Of a stretch of 64,000 nucleotides of DNA, positions 9,349 to 20,319 are shown piece by piece. Every line of letters starts with the position of its first letter. Position 1 is the first letter of the stretch. Where the stretch lies: contig JAKSXM010000007.1 in assembly GCA_022575985.1 (NCBI GenBank), positions 58,496,501 to 58,560,500 of the forward strand, in the 5' to 3' direction. This stretch comes from Anagrus nilaparvatae. Lineage: Eukaryota > Arthropoda > Insecta > Hymenoptera > Mymaridae. The notes beneath the pieces were generated by a model. The model worked only from the letters and a program-made list of their open reading frames with translations. It was not told the origin of the DNA and did not search any database. Position numbers and translations under genes: made by a program.

Positions 9349-10893
9349 AAAATTAATTCGGGTTACGGCTTTACGGATGGAATTTTTTTTTATAACCGTA
9401 AAATATTTGCACCAATACATATTTTTGCATTTACCAACGTAATAACAGCAAGAGATATTAAGATTTATTTTTATTATATAGTATTTAGTTTAATTCTTGG
9501 TAATACAACGAAAATATTAATCATTTTAATTAATAATAATTTCTCAACTGCTGAAAGAAAAGTTCTGTTTGACGATGTCATGCAATTTGGTTTTATTGAC
9601 ACGACCGTTATAGAAATTACACCGAAAAACACGATTAATATATTTTATGCGAATCCTTATAATTCTCCAAACATTCAGGAAAGATACAATTTTACTTCAG
9701 AAGTTATATATTTTCCCAACAAGCTACAAGACTTAAATGGGTACAACCTAAAAATAGGTATCCAAAAAAATGACATTAATTTATATCGTGACAATTTTAA
9801 TTTGCCAGTTGATTTAAACCCAAGATTGAGATTATATGAAGTTTATAAAATTTTTGAAAAGGCACTCAATGTTACTACCACGGAGGTACAACTGGAGCCA
9901 TTTTATACCTTAAACGATATTTTAACACATGGAATTACACTTGTTTTAGTAGGATCAGAACCCTTAGCGGATCCCATTTTTGGTCTATTTTTATACAGGG
10001 ATGGTTATTTAACAAAATTTACAAAATTTGTTGCTGTAACCCCATTGGTTAAAGAAAGTCAGTATGAATTTGCCGATAACCTTAACGTTTTAGTATCATT
10101 CGTGGTTATATTATTGATAATTTATGTATCAGTGCGAATAATGAAACTATCTGATGCTGATTGGTCGATTGAAAATATCTCTGCTCTTTTGTTTGGAATG
10201 GGAAGTTCAAATCCTAAGAAGTTACGTTCAATAATAATTTATCTGACAATCACAGTATTTGCTATCTTTAAACTGTCAGATTTGGTTTCAGAATTGGTAA
10301 AAGTACAGCTTGTAACAAATGAATATCCTCTCATTAATTCTGTTGAAGATGTTATTAGCAAAAATTTGACTGTGATGGAGATGAATCCAACTCTTCAATA
10401 CTACCAAAATTTTTCTGAAAGTGTAACCAAGTTATTAAGCATCCGAAAAAAAATTGATTGGGTAGTATTGGATCAAGAAAAATTAGAAATTACGATTGCA
10501 AAAGAAAATGATGCAGATAGAATAATATATGAGGATAAAGTGACTTACAATGCAACTAGATTTGAAAAAGTTGATTTAAATTTGCCTTCTTTTTTTTATA
10601 AACTATCGTTTGGATTTAATCACTTTTTTATAAAAAAATTTGGTAAAATTGATCGATGGGTTTCGGAAACTGGCTTAGATATAAAGTGGGCTAGAAGTTA
10701 CAAAGTTATACCGATTGTAATGATACAAGATTATGGCCTGGAAGAAGATCAAACAGCACTTTTAATTATACTCCAATATGTATTAGGAATTGGATTTGCT
10801 TTTGCTGTTATAGTATTTCTTTTGGAATTATTTTATCATTATTGTATTAAGAAGATCCTATTCAAAAGGAGTTGTCGAGTTCGACCATTCTAG
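9091..10893 (+). CDS. Divergent ionotropic receptor (variant iGluR-like chemoreceptor)
   Basis: One uninterrupted frame of 600 codons, close to the usual length of insect ionotropic receptors (IRs), which are ligand-gated cation channels of chemosensory neurons. Residues 1-20 form a signal peptide (MKLFSVLLINFCIIKSVTTG). Around residues 216-225 'NGYNLKIGI' starts the S1 half of the ligand-binding domain. M1 is about residues 331-352 (LVSFVVILLIIYVSVRIM). A re-entrant pore segment with 'WSIENISALLFGMGSS' begins at 358. M2 is at about 378-403, 'LVSELVKVQL' stands where glutamate receptors carry SYTANL, S2 follows, and M3 is at 556-584 before a short basic tail. The glutamate-contact residues are not recognisable, as in the fast-evolving tuning IRs. 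The start is set by the signal peptide and by agreement with the duplicated copy at 8606. No intron is needed, and single-exon divergent IRs are common. Ligand and tissue cannot be told. Confidence 0.85.
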   Translation: MKLFSVLLINFCIIKSVTTGVFETVISNVLKEVKPRNVFFYKDNSESYYFNTSLVRSVTKSYPTNLINIHDTPKFFWFAPTEEWKRKINSGYGFTDGIFFYNRKIFAPIHIFAFTNVITARDIKIYFYYIVFSLILGNTTKILIILINNNFSTAERKVLFDDVMQFGFIDTTVIEITPKNTINIFYANPYNSPNIQERYNFTSEVIYFPNKLQDLNGYNLKIGIQKNDINLYRDNFNLPVDLNPRLRLYEVYKIFEKALNVTTTEVQLEPFYTLNDILTHGITLVLVGSEPLADPIFGLFLYRDGYLTKFTKFVAVTPLVKESQYEFADNLNVLVSFVVILLIIYVSVRIMKLSDADWSIENISALLFGMGSSNPKKLRSIIIYLTITVFAIFKLSDLVSELVKVQLVTNEYPLINSVEDVISKNLTVMEMNPTLQYYQNFSESVTKLLSIRKKIDWVVLDQEKLEITIAKENDADRIIYEDKVTYNATRFEKVDLNLPSFFYKLSFGFNHFFIKKFGKIDRWVSETGLDIKWARSYKVIPIVMIQDYGLEEDQTALLIILQYVLGIGFAFAVIVFLLELFYHYCIKKILFKRSCRVRPF

Positions 10894-10904
10894 GTCCAAA
10901 AACA

Positions 10905-11340
10905 TATTATTGCTGAATTTTGTCTTAAAAATTATTGAAATTCTATTGAAACTTAAAATATGCATTACTACCTAGTTTAACTTTCAACGTAAAATAATAC
11001 ATTTTTTTTTAAAATCAATTAATTCTTCCCTTACTATTCATTTCTTCAAGAAAGAAATCATTTTTATTGACCAAATTTCAATTTTTAGGTCAAAAACTGT
11101 GTTTCATAAATTTTGCTACTTACAGTTTTCAAAGGCTTTTGACCTAAAAATTGAAATTAGGTACATAAAAATTATTTTTTTTCATAAAGAAATGAATTGC
11201 CAGGGAAAAATGCATCGATTTTAAAAAAAAATTATTATTTTACGATGAAAATCAAGCGAGTAATGCACGTTTAAAGTTCAGAAACAGGCATTTTTCAATA
11301 TAGAACTTCAATCTTAGTTTTAAGACAAATTTGAGTAAAA
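10905..11340. repeat. Large imperfect inverted repeat directly 3' of the receptor gene
   Basis: The left arm runs from about 10905 to 11095 and the right arm from about 11135 to 11340. Paired runs include 'caatttttaggtcaaaa' with 'ttttgacctaaaaattg', 'cgtaaaataata' with its complement near 11233-11245, and 'atgcattact' with 'agtaatgca'. It begins about a dozen bases after the stop codon, so it would lie in the 3' untranslated region and fold the transcript end into a long hairpin. It is probably an old MITE. Confidence 0.6.
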
Positions 11341-12076
11341 TCTTAAATTGACGATAACTTGGCTAAATTTCATCGGAAAAATTTAATTTACCTAAAAAGT
11401 TATTTTGAAAAAGTGGTGAAAAAGTCAGCCCGATCGGGAGACCTGACCTGGCAAAGCCATGACACGATATCCAGAATGACTCATAAGGAAGTTAATTTTT
11501 ACAGTGTACAGTTTCTACTTGAGTAGCGTGTCGATTTGCAAATGAAAATCGGTTAAAACCAAGAATAATGTTTTAAAATGTTTTAAAAAGCTTTTAAAAA
11601 CCTTGCTAAATACTGCTTAAAATGTTCTAAAAGATTTCAAAGAAACAAAATACTTAAAAAAATGTAATATTACTGTATAATATCTATACTTATTAATTTA
11701 AAAATTTTACTCGTTTAATTAGTATATATTTAAACCAATAGCAATTTAGCTGGTTTATTTATTGATTTATTGTAAAAATGCATAATTTTTATTTTAGTGA
11801 GGATGTATCACTGAAGGCTTTTGTATATAATACAGATAAATAATTATAATAATAATTGAAGTGATTTTTTATGAAAGTTGAATTAAAGTCGTGGTAGTTT
11901 CAGATAAATTATATTTTTAAAATTCAATAATAGATAGGGTATTTACTGTGTTAATAGATATTGTGAAAAACAATTATTTTTATAAATTGGTTTTAATTAT
12001 GATTTCGGAGCTACTCATGATTTCAAATACCACGCGGGGTCTTATGATGCACAGAATTTATGCGAGAATTCATATT

Positions 12077-12247
12077 TACTCCAGTCAAAATACGGGTTTG
12101 GTTGTATTTTCACTGGCGAACACGAGATTTGCTCTACTATAGGTTTTTTGGGTCGCTGAACACGAAAATCGGGGTCATTTGAGTGAGAAATTGGGGCTTG
12201 GAGAAATTGGTGAAAATACAACCCCCCCCCGTATTTTGACTGGAGTA
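12077..12247. mobile_element. MITE with TACTCCAGTCAAAATACGGG ends
   Basis: A 171-bp element inside copy B. Its ends TACTCCAGTCAAAATACGGG and CCGTATTTTGACTGGAGTA are inverted copies, followed inward by 'ttgtattttca' and 'tgaaaatacaa'. Copy A shows the site without it, leaving a TA target duplication. The inside has a C9 run and the phrase 'gggtcgctgaacacgaaaat', which recurs in degenerate repeats at about 27.8-28.2, 36.3-36.6, 53.8-54.4 and 62.1-62.6 kb. Confidence 0.8.
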
Positions 12248-13007
12248 TATTCTGAGATAGTAAAACATACATAGGATATATCCTATTTATATTATATACT
12301 GAAAAAAAATCCGTGTGTTTTGCTTGTGCCGAGCAGAATTTGTTTTCTTACTCAAACAATTGCAAATGACTTGAAACATAAATAAAACTAAAAAAATAAA
12401 ATGTTTATTTCTTTACGTACGTTTCATTTAAAGTCATTTCATTAAGTCATTTTGTAAGTGTTTGAGCATGAAAAAAGTAATTGAAATTCAGTTTACCGCA
12501 AGTGGATTTTTTTTTATAAATTTACATTAAAAAAAAAAATAAATTAGAAGATATGGATTAATAGAAATTGTTATTGACATAAGAAAAAAAAAATTATTAA
12601 ACAATTTTAAGCAAATTTTTTGAATTTTCAACCATAATCTAAAATATAAAAAGAAAACTAAATTACGATAGTGTAAACCGTGGGTGAATAAAACAAGCAA
12701 TAAATAGTATATTTACGGCTTATGTTCAGAAAAGTAAGGCATGGCCCTTATTGGGGCATTTCTTATTTTTCTGGCCATAGATCATAATCTGTGTCAGTAG
12801 CGGAAAAATACGTGATTTCTGTTTTCTGATCAAAAAAATTTAAACCAGCCTATGAAACTTTATTTTAAATTCAAATTAAAAAAATTATTGAAAATTAAAA
12901 TTTGGTTGAAAACTTATATAAAGAAGTGTTACCTTTTAGCACAAAAATATGTTTGGCTTCTAATCTTCATACTTTTTTCGTAACTCTCGTGACCCCATGC
13001 ACATTAA

Positions 13008-13550
13008 GGTGGCTCACAGTTATAGGTCCGTATATTTTAGGGTGACATCAGAGGGGGGCATAACTAATTAATTAAATTTTATTATTTATTTTATAGATAT
13101 GTGAATATTTAGAAGTTATTATTAATAATAATGCATTTTCTTATATAATGTGTGCGGTGTAAACATAATTTTTAAAATACAAAATATTTTATTGAAAGGG
13201 GCTCGAGACTAAAATTATGTGTTTATAATTTGATCGGCAACTATTGTGTATTTTTCTTGGAAAAGTTTCTATTTTTGTTAAATAACACGTGTGTACAATT
13301 TTATCTAAAAAGATTCGTTTTTGAATTAGTACGAAGTAAAACAATATCAATATTTTATCGGCAAGCTAAGTATTGTTTGGGCTCAATGAGTTTATTTTTT
13401 AATTATCTTCATCTCCAGAAAATTTTAGTTCATATTATTTATCGGCAAGCTAAGTATTGTTTGGGCTCAATGAGTTTATTTTTTAATTATCTTCATCTCC
13501 AGAAAATTTTAGTTCATATTATTCGTTGTTTATAAACTGCGTGAGACACC
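13008..13550. mobile_element. piggyBac-like TTAA-flanked non-autonomous element
   Basis: A 543-bp insertion in copy B between two TTAA tetranucleotides (13004-13007, 13551-13554). Copy A has a single 'acattaaattatc' here. The ends are short inverted repeats (GGTGGCTCAC and GTGAGACACC). The duplicated TTAA target is the hallmark of the piggyBac superfamily. No transposase is present. An 84-bp tandem duplication lies inside. Confidence 0.8.
13357..13524 (+). repeat. 84-bp perfect tandem duplication
   Basis: Two consecutive 84-bp units (13357-13440, 13441-13524), each starting 'atcggcaagctaagtattgt', appear identical. Since 84 is a multiple of three, it also duplicates 28 residues in a chance open frame (13230-13535). 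I do not regard that frame as a gene. Confidence 0.9.
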
Positions 13551-14285
13551 TTAAATTATCTTTATAATGTCAAAATTTTGTTAAAATGTTTTGAACGTAA
13601 AATAACGCTGCACCAAATAAGGTCTTTTATTCTAAAATCTTTTTTAGTGTAAAGGAAATCACTTCCTACGATTATAAATTTTTATTAAATTGATTGTTTT
13701 TAATTCTAATAATAATGTAACTTTATTGTATTATATTTTAAATATTGTAAATCACGATTATTAAAATTAAATAAACACAAAAAGTTTTAAAAAAATATCT
13801 GAGTCCTGTAATTAATATAATTTTCCTTTTCTTTCTTTTCTATTTTTAATTTTGAAAGTTAAATAATTTTTATTTGTATAATTAATTATAAAAATTAAGC
13901 CCATTGTTGTTTTCTGTATAATTTAAAATAATTCTATTTAAAATAATAAGTAAAAAATAAAATTAAACAATTTTAAGATTTATCTTGATTAAATGAATGA
14001 AAAAAAGCTGCCAAGTAATTGGAACGATGGTTCCTCATTAACTGAAACATAATGTTCTTTATGGTCTATTTCTAGTAAAAATGATGGTTCTAGATATTAA
14101 TAACTTTCATAAAAAAAAATTAAGTACTACGTCCCATAAGAAAAAAAATATTGCTGTTTATTTTATTTTTTTAGGCAAAAAGATTTGAGAAAAAAAGTTC
14201 GAGGTTCAAGGATTCATTTCGCTTTAGCTCTAAAACTAGAAATTTGCTACTTTAATCAATTATATATTTGTAATATGCAAATCAA

Positions 14286-14844
14286 GATTCAGTAGAAAAA
14301 TTAGATTTATAAACATGGAATAGCTATTTTTAAAACTTTACGGTCCATTTTACCCATCCTACCCCTATTTTTGAGTATTCAAAAGGGTTTTATCTGAATG
14401 TCAACATTAAATTCGAATTCAGTAGTGAATTTTACTATTGCGGCGAATAATAACTTTAAAAAAATGTATTTTCAAAGTTTTTGAAAAAACCACCTCTATT
14501 TACAAATATGAAGGTGGAGACCTTACCCTATAAGAGGCAGTCAAATTTTTCCATAAAAAATTGAATTTTACATCCAAAATATTTCATGATCTTTTTATTT
14601 ATTTTTGTAACATTAACAGTCTCTTATCCATCTTTTAAAATTCTCGTTTTACCCCTTTTTACCCCTATTTATCGGGTATGTAGAAGGGTGTTATGTCCAA
14701 TCTAACGACAGTTTTGAAAAAAACATGACATTTTACTTGTAGGGTACGATTTTCAGCCTTCTACCGGCTGAAAATTTTAGAGTTTTCATTGAGATTTCGT
14801 AATTTTCCACCTGGGCACGGATGGGTTAATTAGTTTTGAAATAA
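14286..14844. other. Intergenic segment, no gene seen
   Basis: AT-rich DNA with two loosely similar phrases about 300 bp apart ('tttacccatcctaccccta' and 'cgttttacccctttttaccc'), each followed by a 'gggttttatctgaatgt' or 'gggtgttatgtccaat' phrase. It is probably a decayed tandem or dispersed repeat. No coding signal. Confidence 0.4.
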
Positions 14845-15036
14845 GGCAGATTCTACAATCATCCGGTAAACTCTTGCGGTCGTCCGCTAGAGGTCCACAA
14901 GGTAGTGGCACCAAACGAAACTAAATGATAACTTAAAGTAATCATGTGTATTTATTTTATATAAAGTTTGCACCACTGACTTGCGGACTTCTAGCGCACG
15001 ATCGCAAGAGTTTACCGGATGATTGTAGAATCTGCC
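14845..15036. mobile_element. MITE with GGCAGATTCTACAATCATCC ends and TAA target duplication
   Basis: A 192-bp element with inverted arms of about 70 bp (GGCAGATTCTACAATCATCC, continuing 'ggtaaactcttgcg') that differ at a handful of positions. TAA flanks both sides (14842-14844, 15037-15039), which suits a PIF/Harbinger-type insertion. It sits directly in front of repeat D2. Confidence 0.75.
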
Positions 15037-15045
15037 TAACAATTC

Positions 15046-16850
15046 AGAATGCGGCCAAGATCCGCTGGTCCTAAAAAGAACTAATATTTACAATTAACTA
15101 ACCCTAATTATAGAAATATTTTAAGGAGGTTGGCGCCCAGTTTAATAAACACATAATAACGTTGCCATATTTCAAATATTTTTTGTTTCTCGTCTAACAA
15201 AATTCTTTTTTTTTGAAATTTTATATTTAGTAGACGAGTTATAGAACATTTCTATTTTCCATACGAGCCTGTATAAAATTTCAACTTTTTGGCTCAATAA
15301 CAAAAAAACTTATTCGTCCAAAATTCTTCAGATTTTGCAGAATGATTTTAGATTGTAAATACTTAAATCTAGCCAATTTTTTGACAAATTGTATATTTTT
15401 TTCAATCCTTACTTAACCTTCTTAAAATAAAGAAGCATTAGGGCATATTTATTGTCAGTTTAAAGAGCATCCCGGAATAAGAAGCGATTTCGGCCCCGGC
15501 ATGAAATCAAAAAAACCTTTTTGCACATGAAAGTACTCATAAAAAAAACATTTTTCACGTTGGAATTTTCACGCCAGCTGCCCTCTGTTGGGCTAGGGGG
15601 GCAAAAGTGTTTTGATTTTTTTTTTGAAAATTTTTCAAATTTCAAAAATTCATTTCTCTGGATCCTGAAAACGAAAAGTGGTCTACAAGGTCTCAAAAAA
15701 TTCGGCTTTCTATGCACTTTCATTTTATATATGTAAAAAAATTTTTTGATACACGTAAACCAGCTTAAAATATAAAAAAACGAAAAACTTTAGTTAAAAC
15801 TTTATCCTTGAAGTTAATTTTCTCTGCCTGAAAGATTTACACATCCCTAAAAAATTTATATGTTTTTTGTCACGCATAAAGTTGCAGAATGAACTCGGTT
15901 TTAACGAGATTTCAACGTACATTTTTTAAAAAAAGCCTATATACCGATGGTTTTTTCAATTTTTTACTGATTTTCTGGGTTTTTAAGCTCGACTTTTTAT
16001 TTAACTCTAAACATATACTTTTATATGCAAATTTTATGATTGTAAATAATATAAAAACTTTAAAATTTTCTATTAGCACCGGTTTCAACAGGATCCCAAT
16101 ATATCAGAGCTCAAAAATACAGATAAACTATTGAGTTTTAGCATTCTTTTGCAGATGTCCAGAGTTTCTAAGAAGAAATATCTTTCTTTATATAATGAGG
16201 ACTTATATGCATAAATATGCATAAATTTTATGCATTAACTTTACATAAAAATCAAAAATCTTTCAATTTAAACCGGTTTTAACAAGTTATACACCTAGAA
16301 ATCGATATAAGATATAAAAAACCACTAATTTTGTTACCTTTTTTTGCTAAAATTTTTGAGGTTTCTTAATAAGCATAAGGGTTTTCATGCAAGCATATAC
16401 TCATACTTCACACTTTAATCTGTCTGTTGAAATTTGGCTTAGCGTCTTGTAATAGGAGTAACCTGATAAGTGAACATATAAATTATAAGTACTTTCAAGT
16501 GTAAAAAGGTTTTTTTGATTTCATGCCGGGGCCGAAATCGCTTCTTATTCCGGGATGCTCTTTCGTTCCTTTTTTAATAAACAGTCATTTTTTTCAATAT
16601 TTTAAAACTAAATCTGTTAAAGTTTCAGTATTTATTCATTTATTTAATAACAACATTTATTATTATTATAAATTTTTAATCGTTTATTGTTTATATTTGT
16701 TATGAAATAATTATTCATTATTTTTTGTTTTAAAACAATTTTTCGTATTTACCACGTGTAGAAAAAGTTATTTGACCTTAAAAATAAATAACAAATAAAA
16801 ATAAAATATTTTTTTTAATTATTTATGTAATAAATATGTAATAAAGTTTG
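15046..16850 (+). repeat. Dispersed repeat D, copy D2, split by an insertion
   Basis: Matches D1 (7302-8030) on either side of the element at 15465-16560. There is also a small D2-specific piece near 15190-15250. The part after the insertion resumes with 'tttcgttccttttttaataa' exactly where D1 continues. Confidence 0.7.
15465..16560. mobile_element. 1.1-kb element with 58-bp perfect terminal inverted repeats
   Basis: The first 58 bases (GAGCATCCCGGAATAAGAAG onward, to 'aaaccttttt') are repeated perfectly in inverted orientation at the end. The D1 copy shows the empty site, so the edges are certain to within the ambiguous AAA/TTT flanks. There is no obvious target duplication. The interior is AT-rich with short frames in both directions (15460-15736, 15889-16134) that show no recognisable protein. 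It is a non-autonomous DNA transposon of unknown family. The perfect ends point to recent activity. Confidence 0.85.
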
Positions 16851-16924
16851 TAAATTTATGTGAATTTACAAACTGTTGTTGCTAGGTATTTATTCCAAAA
16901 ATCAAATTCTTATTAGGGTAGATT

Positions 16925-17482
16925 TAAATGAAGTGAGAGCGACTTGTATGGTCGGGTCTTCAAAACTGCCCTAAAGTTTTTTTTTCTACAAGTACTACAA
17001 AAAATAAGTCACCAGCCCAATTTTTAGTCTCCCAGAGCAAAAACTCGATTTTTGGCAGCCATTTATGTGTTTTGGACTTTTGTAAAAAAAAGTAAGAAAA
17101 ATAAGTCATAATTTTTTTATTATTGCTGTAAAAAACTCACATTAGCATGAAAATTTTTTTTTTTAGATCCGGTCAGGAAATTTCCCTGGCTATCCGATTC
17201 CGGGTCAAAAATTCTTTTTGAGTAGCGCATTCTCTCATGGCGATAGTCAATAAACCAAATTCCTATTCATAACCCAAAATGACCAATTTTGAAATTGCTG
17301 CAAAAATTATAATTTTTAAGAGAAACAAGTTCTATAAGCCTCAAAAATTTTTTACAAACCCTAAGTTTCCAAAAAAAATTTTAAATCGTCTTTTTATAAT
17401 TATATGTTTAGCAGAATATGATAATTTAAATCAGAGTTCCATTTTTAGTTACAAAGTTCACAAATATTGACCCATATATTCA
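16925..17482 (+). mobile_element. Deleted relic of the 41-43 kb palindromic foldback family
   Basis: The stretch 17229-17450 closely follows 42368-42575 of the large palindrome ('gatagtcaataaaccaaat', 'ccaaaatgaccaattttgaa', 'ctttttataattat'). It ends with the same terminus 'cacaaatattgacccatata' as 43251-43270. Most of the palindromic arms are missing, so only one arm is represented. It abuts copy C. Confidence 0.65.
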
Positions 17483-17483
17483 G

Positions 17484-19046
17484 ACCAATAGCAATTTGGC
17501 TGGTTTATTTATCGATTGATTGATTTATTAAAAATACATAATTCTTATTTTAGTGAGGATGTATCAAAAAAGGTTTCTGTATATAATACAGATCAATAAT
17601 TACATTTGAAGTGATTTTTTATGAAAGTTGAACTAAAGTCGTGGTAGTTTCAGATAAATTATATTTTTAAAATTCAATAATATATAGGATATTTACTGTG
17701 TAAAAAAATATTGTGAATAACAATTAACTTTATAAATTGGTTTTAATTATGATTTCGGAGCTACGTGTGCTTTGAAAGACCACGGAGCGTCTTATGATAC
17801 ATAAAATTTATGCGAGAATCCCGATGCTGAGATAGTAAAACATATAAATAGGATATACCCTTTTTATAATAAATACTGAGAAAAAAATCCATTTGCTGGA
17901 AGTGCAAAAATTTTGCTTTGGCCGAGCAGTTTTCTTACTCAAACAATTGCAAACTACTTGAAATACAAAGAAAACTAAAAAAATAAAATGTTTATTCTTA
18001 ACGCTTCCAGTAATTTTGTAAATGTTTGAGCATGAAAAAAAAAATTGGAATTCAGTTTACCGCAAGTGGATTTTTTTTTCATATTTACATTTACATTTAA
18101 AAAATAAATAAATTATAAGATAAGGAATCAAATGTAATTGTTATTGACACAAGAAAAAAAAAATTTGTTAAACAATTTCCATTGTTGAATTTTCAGCCAT
18201 AATATAAAAGATAAAAAAAAATTAAATTACGGAAGTGTAAACCGCGGGTGTATAAAATAAGCAATGAATAGTATATTTGCGGCTCGTGTTCAGAAAATTA
18301 AGAATGACCCACATTGCGCGTAAATTGGGGCATTCCTTATTTTTCTGACCATGGGTTATAATTATAAATATGTGTATCAGTGGCGGAAAAATACATGATT
18401 TTTGTTTGATAACCAGAAAAATTTAAACTAGCCTATGAATCTTTATTTTTGATTGCTAATATACTACAAGCTTCAAATTTAAAAAATTATTAAAAATTAA
18501 AATTTGGTTGAAATCTCATATAATGAATCGTTACCGTGTAGCACAAAACTGTATTTGGTTTCAAATCTTAATACTTTTTTGACTCGATGCACATTAAATT
18601 ATCTTTATAATATCAAAATCTTTTTATAATGGTGTGAACGTTAAATAAAATTGGACCAAATAAGGTCTTTTATTCTGAAATTTTTTTTACTGTAAAGGAA
18701 ATCACTTCCTAAGATTATAAATTTTTATTAAATTGATTGTTTTTAAAATTCTAATATTAATGTACCTTCATTGTATTATATTTTAAATATTGTAAATCAC
18801 GATTATTAAAATTAAATAAACACAAAAAAGTTTTTAAAAAATATCTGAGTAATTAATATAATTGTCCTTTTTTTTCTTTTTTATTTTTAATTTTGAAAGT
18901 TAAATAATTTTTATTTCTATAATTGATTTTAAAAATTAAGCCCATTGTTCTTTTCTGTATAATTTAAAATAATTATATTTAAAATAATAAGTAAAAAATA
19001 AAATAAAACAATTTTAAGATTTATCTTGATTAAATAAATGAACAAA
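17484..19046 (+). repeat. Dispersed repeat, copy C
   Basis: Third long copy of the A/B repeat, starting 'accaatagcaatttggctgg' and ending 'gatttatcttgattaaataa'. Like A it lacks the two insertions of B. It is the most diverged at the hairpin ('gagctacgtgtgc', 'ccacggagcg'). Confidence 0.7.
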
Positions 19047-19729
19047 AAATGCATAATAGTTATTTTCTTTAAAAATAATAATACAAAACTTGAAAGGTAA
19101 TTTTCTTTGAAAATTTGATCAATTCTTTATTAGTTCACTATATTTGGTCACGCGATTATACTTTTAACAAATATAATTTTAAAATAATAAGAAAAATAAA
19201 ATTTTTACGCAATTAAATAAACTAGTACACAATAAAAAAAAAAAGTTAGATTTTTTATTAGACAAATATGCATAAATGGAGTAATGCAATAATTAAGTTT
19301 ATTCAAGTGAAATGCATGTTATAAAATAAATGATAAGAAATAAAAAATGTGTATTTATAATTATAATTATGAAGTCATGGTCATAATAACGATAATAACA
19401 ATAGTAATAATAATAAAAAAGCTTCGAATGAATTAATCTATCTCATTCTATCCAGAAATTTTGAATTAAATTTATTGTACGCATAGGTTGAATGAATAAG
19501 AAACACAATACTATGATAATATAGTATAAAGGTCACGAAGCCATTGATGGAATTACAATCCTCGTTTGAATATTAGAATACCTCATAATATGGTTCATAG
19601 TCGGAGAGATAGGTGGGTAAGAAATGTATAAAGAGAACACAAAAATTTAACCCCTGAATGTTTAAGGAGATTAAAATTACCCCCGACCCGTTGGTCCATT
19701 TTGCTGCAGTTCTTCTTGACGAGAACCCA
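19047..19729. other. AT-rich intergenic DNA, no gene seen
   Basis: Low-complexity A+T-rich sequence with short ATA and AAT runs (around 19370-19430). No exon, terminal repeat or RNA gene was recognised. Confidence 0.4.
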
Positions 19730-19850
19730 ACATGAAACCGCAGAAGTTTTAATATGAAACATGTTTATAGGGAGGGGTACCCTGGACATTTGGAAATTAA
19801 GGGGTGGTCAAATGTGTCCGATTTAAGGGGGTGGGGGTTAAGGACATAAA
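19730..19850 (-). repeat. Reverse copy of 'cctataaacatgttccatg' repeat
   Basis: Reads as the reverse complement of the 34380-34525 repeat ('aaacatgtttataggg', 'ggtcaaatgtgtccgat', then G-rich runs). It is decayed and non-coding. Confidence 0.5.
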
Positions 19851-19980
19851 TAACTCGAGCTTAAGGAATCAAAATAATTTGGGTTTAAAATATCAACATC
19901 TAATAAAGGTGATAATTACTAATTACAAAAATAGAAAATTGTATTATAATGTTCGATAATTTTAAGTAAGATTTGTGCAC

Positions 19981-20155
19981 TATTGAGTCTGACCCTGCCC
20001 CACTCCTTGTTTAAATTTAGGTCTGGCACCAATGACAGAAGTTAAAAATTGGCGCTGGTAACGGAAATTTCTGTAACTTTAGGTCCGGTATTTTATTCTG
20101 CCAATGAGAGAATGATAAAAATTTCTTTAGAGTGGGGAAGGGTCAGACTCAATAC
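19981..20155. mobile_element. MITE with TATTGAGTCTGACCCT ends
   Basis: Inverted ends 'tattgagtctgaccctgccc' and 'gggaaggtcagactcaata'-like (near 20132-20153) enclose about 140 bp. Inner direct phrases are 'ggtctggcaccaatgac' and 'ggtccggtattttattctgc'. Non-coding. The exact borders may be off by a few bases. Confidence 0.6.
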
Positions 20156-20319
20156 CTAGACCTCAGCTGTAAGTAAACATGTTCCATAAATTTTAGTTGT
20201 GTTTACACAAACCGGTTATATGCTTTGTTGTGGACATCAAAACTACCCCTGATCACTTAAAAGGGGAGTTCAATACGTTTGGAACACCAAATTACACCAC
20301 ATGGTTATGAATGAGTTTA

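Larger units (their letters stand above)
11490..14285 (+). repeat. Dispersed repeat, copy B (with two insertions)
   Basis: Follows copy A nearly from end to end (about 311-2255). It has an extra segment at 11660-11775 and two clean insertions that A lacks (12077-12247 and 13008-13550). It begins with the same 'taatttttacagtg' MITE remnant as copy A. A hairpin half, 'gagctactcatg' with 'accacgcggggtcttatgat', is kept. Nothing in it codes. Confidence 0.75.

Noticed and set aside
13230..13535. 101-codon frame with a duplicated 28-residue segment
   Set aside because: It falls inside the TTAA-flanked element, and the duplication is a DNA-level 84-bp repeat. The residues look like random A/T-rich translation.
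15460..15736. Opposed short frames at the left end of the 1.1-kb element
   Set aside because: They cross the terminal inverted repeat and have no recognisable domain.
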